Shown piece by piece: positions 51,729 through 60,205 of a DNA stretch of 64,000 nt. Position 1 is the stretch's first letter, and each line of letters starts with the position of its first letter. Under the pieces are notes generated by a model. That model was given only the letters and a program-made list of their open reading frames with translations, did not search any database and was not told the origin of the DNA. The translations under genes and the position numbers were made by a program. This DNA comes from Lysinibacillus pinottii (GTDB lineage: Bacteria; Bacillota; Bacilli; Bacillales_A; Planococcaceae): the NCBI RefSeq assembly GCF_024753545.1, contig NZ_JANTOO010000020.1:558001-622000 (forward strand), read 5' to 3'.

Positions 51729-52241
51729 AGACTGTAGACAAACTCAATGAAATAAAGTAAAGCCGTTGATTTCCACTACGGGCGGACGCTTTCCGCGGGG
51801 GGGTCGCCCTTCGTTCCCATCAACTTCTACATAAAGTACCCCATCTACATAGGTAAATTTTTGAGAAACATCGAAACCTTTGAATGGTGCTAAGTGTCAA
51901 GCCTTTCCCAATATACAGAAAGTAAGAATCACAAAAAACTCATTCAACGCCATATTGGGGAACTGTATGTGGAGGAAGCTGAACATTTACGCCATTCCTA
52001 TGACATCAAACAAATTTCCCTAGAGGTCTGAAAAATTGTCCATGCAGGCGATACCTACTACTTGCTGCCATGAATTTAAAGAAACTAGCTACTTGGACGT
52101 GGCAGGCGGCTTCAAAGAGTTCTTATACTTGAAGAGTCTGTTTTATTGGATATCGAATTACCATTTTTAAACATAATGAAAGAGAAAAAAATGACAAAAG
52201 GAATCGAGTGTGAACTTCTCAATTCCTTTTGTCGACAGTCT
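51729..52241. mobile_element. Decayed IS1182-type insertion sequence
   Basis: A 513-base remnant bounded by imperfect inverted ends: AGACTGTAGACAAA at 51729-51742 and TTTGTCGACAGTCT at 52228-52241. Inside are a GC-rich palindrome-like segment (CGGACGCTTTCCGCGGGG near 51783-51800) and a fragment of the transposase C-terminus. The middle of the transposase gene is missing. It sits between two copies of a terminator hairpin. Confidence 0.65.
51885..52130 (+). pseudogene. Fragment of IS1182-family transposase
   Basis: Translation of 51927-52031 gives NHKKLIQRHIGELYVEEAEHL followed by a stop, and another frame at about 52072-52128 gives MNLKKLATWTWQAAS. Both resemble the C-terminal part of IS1182-family transposases (KK..TRHIWE..VEE.EHLRH and AAMNLKKLA.WTW). 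The stretch between that normally holds ERVFADAKEKHG is deleted or scrambled, and several stops are present. It cannot make a working transposase. Confidence 0.65.
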
Positions 52242-52244
52242 GAG

Positions 52245-52270
52245 GACAGTCCCCCATGAGGACTGACCTT
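52245..52270. terminator. Terminator of csbA (right copy of the duplicated hairpin)
   Basis: The same hairpin as at 51700-51728, with one mismatch in its left arm. On the minus strand it lies three bases after the csbA stop. Confidence 0.65.
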
Positions 52271-52272
52271 GT

Positions 52273-52494
52273 TTATTTCTTCATTTTACTTGCTAGCCAA
52301 AAGCCCACTGTCAATGAAAATGCATCTATAACGAAAATAATTGGTGGAGATGTATATCCAGCATATACTGAGGCAGCGATAAGCGCAATGGCCAATAATA
52401 GGGCAACATAGCGATTAAACGTAATTCTTGTGAACAATAGCACCAATAAAGCAGGTATGAAGAGCGCTAACATCATTTTGCCAAAAACGTCCAT
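52273..52494 (-). CDS. csbA: CsbA family membrane protein (DUF2198)
   Basis: A 73-residue protein with two to three membrane segments (KMMLALFIPALLVLLF; NRYVALLLAIALIAASVYAGY; IDAFSLTVGFWLASKM). It matches CsbA, a sigma-B-controlled protein of Bacillus subtilis of unknown role. ATG follows GAGGGA and overlaps the minJ stop by one base, so it is coupled to minJ. In Bacillus subtilis csbA lies just upstream of uvrB-uvrA; here uvrA is 9 kb away. Confidence 0.8.
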   Translation of the reverse strand: MDVFGKMMLALFIPALLVLLFTRITFNRYVALLLAIALIAASVYAGYTSPPIIFVIDAFSLTVGFWLASKMKK

Positions 52495-53675
52495 TATATA
52501 TCCCTCGGCTCAGCTAATAGTAATCCAATTCGGTAATGATCATTACTATAAATTACATGCTGCGTTAAACGAATTTCATTGTTTCGGTCTAACACTTCAA
52601 GACGACAATGAGCTGCATTTAATTGTAATGCCTCGTATAATTCATTTTCTGTAAAAATAGAAACACCATTTACTTTCCGAATACATTCCCCTGCAAGTAA
52701 GCCCATTTTCTCAGCTGGCGAATCAGTAAGCACTGCTGCAATAATAGCACCCTTTGTGCTAGGTGCTACCGCATAATGATCTGTTTTATCCTGCTGAGCA
52801 TAATAAATGGAGATGATGATACGGATAATCGCTCCCAACCCAAGCGTCATATAACCGATCATTGGTTCAAGATATGCAGCCAGTCCCCCTATTAAAATAA
52901 GCTGTCCAAGTATCACTACAGAACGTCCAATTTTAGGTAATACTAGGGCCGGTAATTCCCTTCTTATCAGCTTGGAAAAGCCAATTACGAGTGGGAAAAG
53001 GACGAGTGCAAAGCTAGTATCCCCAATCGTAAACTGTGGCCAGTACGGGAATACAGCAGAAATCGCATCACCAGGCATAACAAAGAAAATGGGCAATACC
53101 CAAACATTTCTTGAACGATAGACAATCGCCTGCATACCTCGTTTTGTTTTTTCCATACCAGGTGTTGTGACCTTTATTGCCGCACGTCGAATTAAAAGCC
53201 CTTCAGCAATGACGCAAAGACCTACAATAATAGAAATGGTAACGATAGCCCCATTCTCTAAATCGACACCTGCCAGGGAAATGCCCCCCCAAGTAAATGA
53301 CCAATTGTAGTAAAACATAGCCCATATTGCTAGCGTTGCTACACCCATGGTTAAAATAGGTGACAAAGCATTCAGGAAATACAATACGAGCCCTACGATA
53401 GAGACTGCTATTACAAGGATTAAAAAAACTTTTGGAACGGTAAGGCCTGCCGCCACACTAATCAGGGAAATAAGCAAAGCATAAAGCCATCCATCTTTCC
53501 ATTGTCCGATTAACTCTGTCCAGCCCCAAATAATCCGTCTATTAAAATATTTACGCTCCTGCTTTACGCGACGATAACCTAATAAAATAGCAAATATTAT
53601 GGCTATATACAGTAATGGGTTGAGTAAAAAGCGGCCAATCGCTGTTACAATTTCTAATAAAATCTCACTAACCAT
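52494..53675 (-). CDS. minJ: Cell-division topology protein MinJ-like, PDZ domain
   Basis: MinJ bridges DivIVA and MinCD and so keeps division away from the poles in Bacillus. The 393-residue protein has about eight membrane segments (residues about 15-280) and a C-terminal PDZ domain (about 300-390; GAIIAAVLTDSPAEKMGLLAGECIRKVNGV). Size and layout match MinJ (about 397 residues). A proteolytic PDZ protein is unlikely since no protease motif is present. ATG at 53675 has a weak ribosome binding site (CGGGTG). It lies between ctpB and csbA, close to the Bacillus order. Confidence 0.82.
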   Translation of the reverse strand: MVSEILLEIVTAIGRFLLNPLLYIAIIFAILLGYRRVKQERKYFNRRIIWGWTELIGQWKDGWLYALLISLISVAAGLTVPKVFLILVIAVSIVGLVLYFLNALSPILTMGVATLAIWAMFYYNWSFTWGGISLAGVDLENGAIVTISIIVGLCVIAEGLLIRRAAIKVTTPGMEKTKRGMQAIVYRSRNVWVLPIFFVMPGDAISAVFPYWPQFTIGDTSFALVLFPLVIGFSKLIRRELPALVLPKIGRSVVILGQLILIGGLAAYLEPMIGYMTLGLGAIIRIIISIYYAQQDKTDHYAVAPSTKGAIIAAVLTDSPAEKMGLLAGECIRKVNGVSIFTENELYEALQLNAAHCRLEVLDRNNEIRLTQHVIYSNDHYRIGLLLAEPRDI

Positions 53676-53796
53676 ACGAACACCCGCCGTTTCTATCTTG
53701 AATACTATGAATTTATTGTATCAAACGACTACACTCTTGCGTAGTACAAACTCATAGAAAGCTTTGTATTATGGTATTTTTGTTCTACTAATTAGT

Positions 53797-55239
53797 TTAT
53801 TGTTCGATTGTGTGTAGTAAAAAACTAGTTGCCATTTGGAATTGTTGATCATTCTGACGATCTGTTTTATAATTTTTCAATGTTTCATTCAAGCTATTAA
53901 AGAAGGTCGTATCCATATAAAATTCATCTTCTGCTAGCTTTAATTTTTTCTGTTTTCGATAAAGGTTAACCGCTTCAGCCGTTGTATCATCCATATAGCC
54001 ATCTAACCGATCTATTTGATAGCCAAGTTTCTGCAAGGCATTTTGTGAATAAGAAATTTCCTCGCTCATATCGCCCACTTTAAACTTCCCTGTCAGTGGA
54101 TGTAGTTGAAAAGCGAACAATTCATTTTGCTCAATTACTAAACTAGCCTCGATGCCTTGCCCATGAATCCATTCTCGCTTCGGTGTTAGCCATTTATTTG
54201 TAGATAATTTAAGCTCTCCTCCATTAGAAAGCTCCCATGATTCCTGCACCGTTCCTTTCCCAAAGCTCTTCACTCCAACAAGAGAAGCACGTCCCCAGCT
54301 TTTTAAGGCTCCGCTTAATACTTCACTTGCAGAAGCACTACCTTGGTTTTGTAAAACAACAATCGGAATCTTGTTCATCTTTTCTAAATATTTTTCATCG
54401 ATACCTTTTGTTTGTGTTTTTAATGGTTCCATAGCACCTTCAGCATTTTGCATATATGCAAATACCTTGCCACTATCTAATACTGTGCTTAGTAGCGCTG
54501 CGACGCTATGTAAATAACCCCCTGGATTATCACGAACATCAATAACAATTCCTTCAACGTCTTTCCGAAGTAACTTACTTGTTTCAGCAACCCACTCATT
54601 TGCCGTCTTCTCACCAAACAGAGAGATAGAAACATAGCCAATTGTCGTGTCCTCTACTTTTACAACTTCACTTGAGACCGTCTTGTTAGAGATAGCTGCC
54701 CGTTCCATCGTCATCTTAATATGCTTATCCTCACTTGGACGGTACACAACAATAGTTACCTTCGTCCCCTTCTCCCCTTGAATTAAATGCATTAATTCAC
54801 TCATCGTTTTACCATCTACACGAACACCATCAACTTGTACAATTTCATCAAGTGAACGCATACCAGCCTTCTCTGCTGGTGATGAACGAACAGGGGAAAC
54901 TACGATAAATTTCCCTTTATTTTCTGAGAGTTCAATACCAATACCTACTCTTTCCTCAGCTAGCATTTGTCGATGTTGCTCAGCCTCTTCCTTGGAATAA
55001 TAAGTGCTGTAAGGGTCCTTAATGGCATCTGCCATACCTCGAAGGGCTCCTTCCACCAATGCATCCTTTTTTGTATTGTACACTGATTTTTCTTCAATGA
55101 GGGTTATGGCCTCACCAATTGTGTCAACCTCCGTAACAGGCTCCTTTTTATCACCCATATTAAACCAATCAAAGTAAATACCACTGCCTACCACTAAACT
55201 ACTAAGTAGGACACCGACACCGGCCGTTAATTTGCGCAA
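53797..55239 (-). CDS. ctpB: C-terminal processing protease CtpB
   Basis: CtpB is a secreted S41 serine protease; in Bacillus subtilis it cuts SpoIVFA to help activate sigma-K during sporulation. An N-terminal anchor (residues about 4-22) is followed by an S41 N-terminal part, a PDZ domain (about 95-180; PVRSSPAEKAGMRSLDEIVQVDG), the protease core with the Ser303-Lys328 dyad (NQGSASASEVL and SFGKGTVQ), and a C-terminal peptidoglycan-binding-like domain (about 400-450; SQNALQKLGYQIDRLDGYMD). The Ser-Lys distance of 25 equals that of the Bacillus enzyme. The start is a TTG at 55239 after AGGAGGG. Confidence 0.94.
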   Translation of the reverse strand: MRKLTAGVGVLLSSLVVGSGIYFDWFNMGDKKEPVTEVDTIGEAITLIEEKSVYNTKKDALVEGALRGMADAIKDPYSTYYSKEEAEQHRQMLAEERVGIGIELSENKGKFIVVSPVRSSPAEKAGMRSLDEIVQVDGVRVDGKTMSELMHLIQGEKGTKVTIVVYRPSEDKHIKMTMERAAISNKTVSSEVVKVEDTTIGYVSISLFGEKTANEWVAETSKLLRKDVEGIVIDVRDNPGGYLHSVAALLSTVLDSGKVFAYMQNAEGAMEPLKTQTKGIDEKYLEKMNKIPIVVLQNQGSASASEVLSGALKSWGRASLVGVKSFGKGTVQESWELSNGGELKLSTNKWLTPKREWIHGQGIEASLVIEQNELFAFQLHPLTGKFKVGDMSEEISYSQNALQKLGYQIDRLDGYMDDTTAEAVNLYRKQKKLKLAEDEFYMDTTFFNSLNETLKNYKTDRQNDQQFQMATSFLLHTIEQ

Positions 55240-55441
55240 ATCTTCCCTCCTCCGTCTCTTTTACTGTATGACACTATTTTTTCAAACATACAAGATTGCT
55301 TTTCAAAATTATGAAATGAAGAGATACTTTCTCTCAATTTGTGAATAATTGGCATTATCCTACTGGAATTTGGCCTCACCATGCGCGAGCTTCTATTCAC
55401 TTAAAGATTTTTCATCACTGAGTCAGTGAAAAATAAAAAAA

Positions 55442-55472
55442 ACTGCTCGTTTCAACTATAGAAATCGAACAG
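55442..55472 (-). terminator. Terminator of the TlpA-type thioredoxin gene
   Basis: CTGCTCGTTTC pairs with GAAATCGAACAG with mismatches; a T-run follows on the minus strand. Confidence 0.65.
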
Positions 55473-55484
55473 ATTTTTTATGAA

Positions 55485-56072
55485 CTAATCTAATGCATCT
55501 ACATATTCTTTTAACATATCCACGTCCATTGGTCCTTTGATGGCACGCTGAATATAACCGTTAGAATCAATAAAATAAGTGGTCGGTATGGTAATAATTT
55601 GATAGTCCGAGCCGGCTGAATTTTCAGGGTCCAACAAAATTGGGAATGTTAGCTCAAAGCTATCTCTAAAAGTCATCACCGTATCCACTTTCGCATCAGC
55701 TGTCACATCACGCTCAGCGGATGTTAAATTGACAGCTATGATTTCAACATTTTTTTCTTTCCCATATTCATCATAGAAACTTTGCATATGAGGCATTTCT
55801 GCCTTACATGGTGGACACCATGTCGCCCAGAAATTTAACACAACCTTCTTTCCACGAAGATCACTTAATTTGACATTTTTCCCGTCTAAGCTTGTTAACG
55901 AAAAATCAGGCGGCGTATCTCCATTGCCTAAACCAATTTTTCGCTCCTCAATATCCTTGCCAAGAGCAGATTTCTCAATTGCTCGGTCTTCATCAATTTG
56001 CTGTTTTACATATGTACCAATCATCGCAACTACTAAAAGCACGACAATCAGCAGTCCAATATTTTTTTTCAT
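55485..56072 (-). CDS. Membrane-anchored thioredoxin-like protein, TlpA/ResA type
   Basis: An N-terminal membrane anchor (residues 5-20) is followed by an extracytoplasmic thioredoxin fold of the AhpC-TSA/Redoxin type: DFSLTSLDGKNVKLSDLRGK, the active site FWATWCPPCKAE (Cys86, Cys89) and the cis-Pro loop ITIPTTYFID. Relatives (ResA, StoA) reduce haem-binding or cortex-related disulphides outside the membrane. I cannot tell which substrate this one has. ATG overlaps the stop of the upstream membrane-protein gene (ATGA), so they are coupled. Ribosome binding site GGGAGGT. Confidence 0.9.
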   Translation of the reverse strand: MKKNIGLLIVVLLVVAMIGTYVKQQIDEDRAIEKSALGKDIEERKIGLGNGDTPPDFSLTSLDGKNVKLSDLRGKKVVLNFWATWCPPCKAEMPHMQSFYDEYGKEKNVEIIAVNLTSAERDVTADAKVDTVMTFRDSFELTFPILLDPENSAGSDYQIITIPTTYFIDSNGYIQRAIKGPMDVDMLKEYVDALD

Positions 56073-56701
56073 CCTTTACCTCCCTCTTTGATTCCTTCTT
56101 GTTCTAAAATAATACCAAGACAAAGCAATACTAGACTAATACCTACAGCCGTTTGCCATATACCAAGTGGCTGGAAGAAAGCAACAATGCTTAGGCCAGT
56201 AGTATAAAGTATTAAGCCACGCTTAATCCCCTGCATTTTCCATAGTATGAAGATGGTCAAAACACTTAGTACCAGTAATGTAGTAATCTCACTCGTTGTA
56301 GAGTTGTCGTTGAGCAGTACAACAAGCCATTGATAGATGGATTGGGTTAAGATGATTGCCCAGCTATACGCCATCACATGATGGCCTTGTAATGGGAGCT
56401 TTTGTCGCTTCCGCCATATTTGCAAAGATGCAACAATGGCGCCAAGAAAGACGCCAACCGTACCTCCGTTGAAATATAGTAAGGAGATGGGTTGCGCCAC
56501 AACTGTTTTAAAGTCAGTGACAAGCAAGCTAAATTTCCAAACAAGTATAAACGTAAAGGCTGCATCACTATATGCCTCAGACCACTTTTTTGAAAATTGT
56601 AAACGTAGAATAAGCCAAACTATGAAAAATGTAATAAGCAGAGCAATTGCAGTTGCTGGTAAAGTTAGTGCTCGGATGGAGTACCAATCTGTATTGATCA
56701 C
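56069..56701 (-). CDS. Membrane protein of unknown function coupled to a TlpA-type thioredoxin
   Basis: A 210-residue protein with about six membrane segments (for example LPATAIALLITFFIVWLIL, GTVGVFLGAIVASLQIW, GIWQTAVGISLVLLCLGIIL). I do not recognise a family; the central FNGGTVGVFLGAIVA stretch is faintly like the prolipoprotein diacylglyceryl transferase fold. It has just one Cys, so it is not a CcdA-like electron carrier. I use the GTG at 56701, eight bases after GGAGGTGG. Its stop overlaps the thioredoxin start by four bases, so the two products probably work together. Confidence 0.7.
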   Translation of the reverse strand: MINTDWYSIRALTLPATAIALLITFFIVWLILRLQFSKKWSEAYSDAAFTFILVWKFSLLVTDFKTVVAQPISLLYFNGGTVGVFLGAIVASLQIWRKRQKLPLQGHHVMAYSWAIILTQSIYQWLVVLLNDNSTTSEITTLLVLSVLTIFILWKMQGIKRGLILYTTGLSIVAFFQPLGIWQTAVGISLVLLCLGIILEQEGIKEGGKG

Positions 56702-56990
56702 TCTATAATCCACCTCCGAAAGATACATACAGCATAGCATAGAACGTTTTCAAAATAAGCCTGTTTCACATTGTGTTCAGAAAATCTTAAGAAATATACC
56801 CCACTATGTATATATTCATCATAACATTAAATAGAATTTGATAATAGGAAAAGGAAGGTGCCTCCCTTTTTCAACACTACCTTCAATAATTACTGTCTAT
56901 CAAATAGTTATGTTTAGCTAGTAATTCTATTATTTTTTGCTGGAGCACTAAACATAATTAAGAACTTCATAATGATGAAGGACAAAAAAA

Positions 56991-57023
56991 AGCTACACAC
57001 TAGATTGGCTCTAATGTATAGCT
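56991..57023 (-). terminator. Terminator of the M23 hydrolase gene
   Basis: AGCTACACACTAGA pairs with TCTAATGTATAGCT with two mismatches; a T-run follows on the minus strand. Confidence 0.75.
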
Positions 57024-57031
57024 TATAGTTT

Positions 57032-58342
57032 TTACAACGGAATATATTTTAACGGGTTTACACTACCAACTGCCTGTCCTCTCCAAGGACCAATGTGCAC
57101 TTCGAAGTGTAAGTGTGGACCAGTAGAACGACCAGTACTACCCATTGCAGCAATTTGCTGTCCCTGTGTTACTTCTTGTCCTACACTCACATTAAATGAA
57201 TTTAAATGTGCATATACAGTTGTATAGATTTGCCCATCTACCGAATGTGTAAGAATGACCACATTTCCATATGAGCTTAATGGTGCAGCGTAAGCAACTA
57301 CACCATCTGCTGCTGCCCAAATTGGTGTCCCTGTTGAATTGGCAAGATCTACACCATAATGGAATTCTGGGCCTGCTCCAAGGTTACGCCATCCATAAGG
57401 TGATGTTAAACGACCATTCGTTGGTTTTATCCATGTGCCGTTTGATTGAGGGGCATTGACTGTACCACCAGATGAGCCACCACCGCCATTGTTGGCAGCA
57501 GCTGCAGCAGCTGCAGCCGCGGCTGCTTTACGCTTTGCTTCTTGTTGACGAGCAATTTCTGCTAAACGCTTTTGCTCAGAAATAATTTGATCCTGTAATT
57601 CTTGGCTTACTTCCAAAGCCTCTGAATACTCTTTTTCAAGTAATACTTTTTCTGATTTTAGCTTTTCTTGCTCTTTTTCTAATTGGTCAACTAATTTATT
57701 TTTCTCAGTTTTTTGGCTATTTAATGAAGCTTTTAGTCGTTCAAGCTCCGCTCGTTGGCCTTCTAATTTTTTTCGTTTTTCTTCTACACTTTGCTTTTGT
57801 TCTTCTAATTTTTGCTTATCATCTTTTTGATCTTGAATAATTTGACGATCCGCTTCCATTAAGGCATTGACCGCAGAGAATCGATCAATAAAGTCAACAA
57901 AACTATTAGAACCTAATAATACGTCTAAATAGCTAACAGAGCCTCCTGCTTGAATTGCTCGAGCTCGCTCTTGTAACAAAACATCGCGCTCTTCAATTTT
58001 ATGCAAAAGTTCTTTAATAGACTCTTCTAGTTTTTTTATTTCTTCATTTGTTGCTTGAATTTCGGTTTGTACATTTTTTATATCACTATTTGTTTTGTCG
58101 ATTTCAGCGTTTAATGCTTGAATTTGATCTATGATTTTTTGTTGTTTTTCTTGATTGGCTGTAATTGCATTTGATTTGTTTGAAATGGATGAATTTAATT
58201 CATTTTTCTTTGTTTCAATTTGCTTTTTTTCTTCTTTTAAATCCGATAAACTTGTTGCAAACGCTGATGGAGTTTGGATAAAAAGAATGAGAGCAGATGC
58301 TACTGCAAGTGTTTTCAATGTGTTTTTCGCCTTACTTTTCAC
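57032..58342 (-). CDS. FtsEX-linked murein hydrolase, coiled coil plus M23 peptidase (EnvC/CwlO-like role)
   Basis: A secreted peptidoglycan endopeptidase or activator. It has a signal peptide (KNTLKTLAVASALILFIQ, ending SAFA), two long coiled coils (residues about 35-110 and 160-275) separated by the SVSYLDVLLGSNSFVDFIDR segment of PcsB/CwlO-type proteins, a linker with a run of 11 Ala and then Gly/Ser, and a LytM/M23 domain (about 315-430). The zinc ligands are in EFHYGVDLAN and GPHLHFEVH and look intact, so it should be active. Position right after ftsX suggests that FtsEX controls it, as with CwlO or PcsB. I use the GTG at 58342 after AAGGGGAG because it gives a good signal peptide; a longer form from 58381 is possible. 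Confidence 0.88.
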   Translation of the reverse strand: MKSKAKNTLKTLAVASALILFIQTPSAFATSLSDLKEEKKQIETKKNELNSSISNKSNAITANQEKQQKIIDQIQALNAEIDKTNSDIKNVQTEIQATNEEIKKLEESIKELLHKIEERDVLLQERARAIQAGGSVSYLDVLLGSNSFVDFIDRFSAVNALMEADRQIIQDQKDDKQKLEEQKQSVEEKRKKLEGQRAELERLKASLNSQKTEKNKLVDQLEKEQEKLKSEKVLLEKEYSEALEVSQELQDQIISEQKRLAEIARQQEAKRKAAAAAAAAAAANNGGGGSSGGTVNAPQSNGTWIKPTNGRLTSPYGWRNLGAGPEFHYGVDLANSTGTPIWAAADGVVAYAAPLSSYGNVVILTHSVDGQIYTTVYAHLNSFNVSVGQEVTQGQQIAAMGSTGRSTGPHLHFEVHIGPWRGQAVGSVNPLKYIPL

Positions 58343-58404
58343 CGATTGAACTCCCCTTCGACTATTCATTTTCCCACTCACAAATATCCGCTGTGAGTGC
58401 TAAA

Positions 58405-59289
58405 CTAAATTTTTAAAAATTTACGTACTGACATGAAGCTTCCCCAAATACCGATCAATACACCAATGAGTAACAAAAGACCGCTCACTTGATACACAAG
58501 TGGAGAAAAATCTAATACTTGAATGAGCTCACCTTGTAAACGAGGTGCAATAATTTTATATATATTGTGGTAAAGGGTTGTGACAACCGCAATCGGAATA
58601 ATAGAACCTAAAATACCGAGCCACATTCCTTCCAATAGGAAAGGGATACGCACAAATGAATTCGTGGCACCTACTAGTTTCATAATTTCGATTTCATCTC
58701 GTCGAGCAATAATCGTAATTCGAATAGTATTTGAAATTAAGAAAATTGCTGTGAATAATAACCCTAAAATAAGCACGATTCCTACATTACGACTCATATT
58801 TAAGAAGTTAAATAGTTTTTCTACTTTTCCTTCGCCATACATAACGTCATATGTATACTCATATTTATCAATCGTCTTGGCCACTTTTGCCGTTTGCTGA
58901 GGTTCAGTAGCTTTTACATAAATTACATTACGTAATGGGTTACTTTGCTCAAATAGTTTAAAATCGTCACCAAAATCTTTGACTAATTTGGTTAACTCAT
59001 CTTCCTTAGTTGAGTAGTTCATTTCTAAGACACCAGGTAATTTTTTAATTTTCTCAATGAGTGCTTTTTCAGCGGCCTCATCTGCTGTCTCATCAATTAA
59101 GACTTTTATCTCAACGTCGTTTTCTAAATCAGTTGCCACCTTATTTAAATTCATCATAATAAGCGCAAAAACGCCAACTAGAATAAGTGTAACTGTGACT
59201 GCACTGACAGACGCAATAGTCATCCAGCTATTTCGTCCAAGCGACTTTATACTTTCACGGAAGTGGCGCTTTACTGTACTAAATTTCAT
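58405..59289 (-). CDS. ftsX: Cell division protein FtsX
   Basis: FtsX is the membrane subunit of the FtsEX complex that switches extracellular peptidoglycan hydrolases on. The sequence has an N-terminal cytoplasmic segment (FRESIKSLGRNSWMTIAS), a first membrane helix, an outer domain (about 55-160) that binds the hydrolase, and three C-terminal membrane helices. Length 294 is normal. I use the ATG at 59289, eight bases after GGAGGTGA; it overlaps the end of ftsE by 11 bases. The M23 hydrolase gene lies 62 bases downstream. Confidence 0.96.
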   Translation of the reverse strand: MKFSTVKRHFRESIKSLGRNSWMTIASVSAVTVTLILVGVFALIMMNLNKVATDLENDVEIKVLIDETADEAAEKALIEKIKKLPGVLEMNYSTKEDELTKLVKDFGDDFKLFEQSNPLRNVIYVKATEPQQTAKVAKTIDKYEYTYDVMYGEGKVEKLFNFLNMSRNVGIVLILGLLFTAIFLISNTIRITIIARRDEIEIMKLVGATNSFVRIPFLLEGMWLGILGSIIPIAVVTTLYHNIYKIIAPRLQGELIQVLDFSPLVYQVSGLLLLIGVLIGIWGSFMSVRKFLKI

Positions 59290-59965
59290 AGCCGTATTCA
59301 CCTCCGTGTTCATCACGGACAATTAAACCGCCCTCAATAGCGATCACTCGACGTCGAATCGTATTGACAATTTCACGGTTATGGGTCGCCATTACAATGG
59401 TTGTCCCCCGCGCATTAATTTCCTCAAATAAATTCATAATCTCCCATGAAGTTTCTGGATCAAGGTTTCCTGTAGGTTCATCCGCAATCACAACTTTTGG
59501 TACATTGACGATAGAGCGTGCAATGGACACACGTTGTTGCTCTCCCCCTGAAAGCTCATTCGGAAACATTCTGGCTTTATGCTTTAATCCAACAAGCTCT
59601 AAAACTTCCATAACGCGACGTCTGATCTCATCAGGCTGTTCCTCGATTACTTCTAGTGCAAACGCTACGTTCTCATACACGTTCAAACGAGGTAATAATT
59701 TAAAATCTTGGAAAACAACACCAAGTTGACGACGCAAAAAAGGGACTTTCTTATTCTTTAACGTTGCTAAATCGATACCATTAACAATAATCTGCCCTGA
59801 CGTTGCTTTTTCTTCACGGTACATCAATTTGATAAATGTAGATTTACCTGCACCACTTGGGCCAACTACATACACAAATTCTCCCTGCTTTATATTTACA
59901 GAAATACCATTTGTCGCAACAACGCCATTGGGGTACTTCTTTGTCACATTTTTCATTTCTATCAT
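59279..59965 (-). CDS. ftsE: Cell division ATP-binding protein FtsE
   Basis: FtsE is the ATPase of FtsEX. Motifs are KKYPNGVVATNGISV, Walker A GPSGAGKSTFIKLMYREE, signature LSGGEQQRVSIARSIVN and Walker B VVIADEPTGNLDP. Length 228 equals the Bacillus enzyme. I use the ATG at 59965 after AGGTGGT; eight more in-frame codons upstream have no signal. First of ftsE-ftsX-M23 hydrolase, a group with one shared task in wall elongation or division. Confidence 0.97.
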   Translation of the reverse strand: MIEMKNVTKKYPNGVVATNGISVNIKQGEFVYVVGPSGAGKSTFIKLMYREEKATSGQIIVNGIDLATLKNKKVPFLRRQLGVVFQDFKLLPRLNVYENVAFALEVIEEQPDEIRRRVMEVLELVGLKHKARMFPNELSGGEQQRVSIARSIVNVPKVVIADEPTGNLDPETSWEIMNLFEEINARGTTIVMATHNREIVNTIRRRVIAIEGGLIVRDEHGGEYGYEI

Positions 59966-60125
59966 GATTAAACCACCTAAAACTCTCACTATGTAAGAGG
60001 TATTTCATTTACTATTATAGCACTCTATTTCTGTTTTTTTATTACAGTTTCATTTCAATCCGTGGTAGTTCCTTCTATTTCGTTCTTTCCTTGCCATAAT
60101 CCTTAAAAATATGACATACAATAAA

Positions 60126-60162
60126 AACAGCAATCGACGACATACGGTGTCGATTGCTGTTT
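60126..60162 (-). terminator. Second terminator after the YvlB-like gene
   Basis: A 13-base stem (AACAGCAATCGAC and complement) with a T-run on the minus strand; tandem to the hairpin at 60172-60202. Confidence 0.75.
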
Positions 60163-60171
60163 CACAAGAAA

Positions 60172-60202
60172 AAAGCATCCAGGCAATCAGCCTGAATGCT
60201 TT
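60172..60202 (-). terminator. First terminator after the YvlB-like gene
   Basis: AAAGCATCCAGGC pairs with GCCTGAATGCTTT with one mismatch; a T-run follows on the minus strand, four bases after the stop. Confidence 0.8.
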
Positions 60203-60205
60203 GTA

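Noticed and set aside
51781..51812. GC-rich CGGACGCTTTCCGCGGGG segment as a free-standing repeat or small RNA
   Set aside because: It lies between the inverted ends of the IS remnant and is best explained as part of it; similar segments are, as I recall, common in Bacillus-type genomes.
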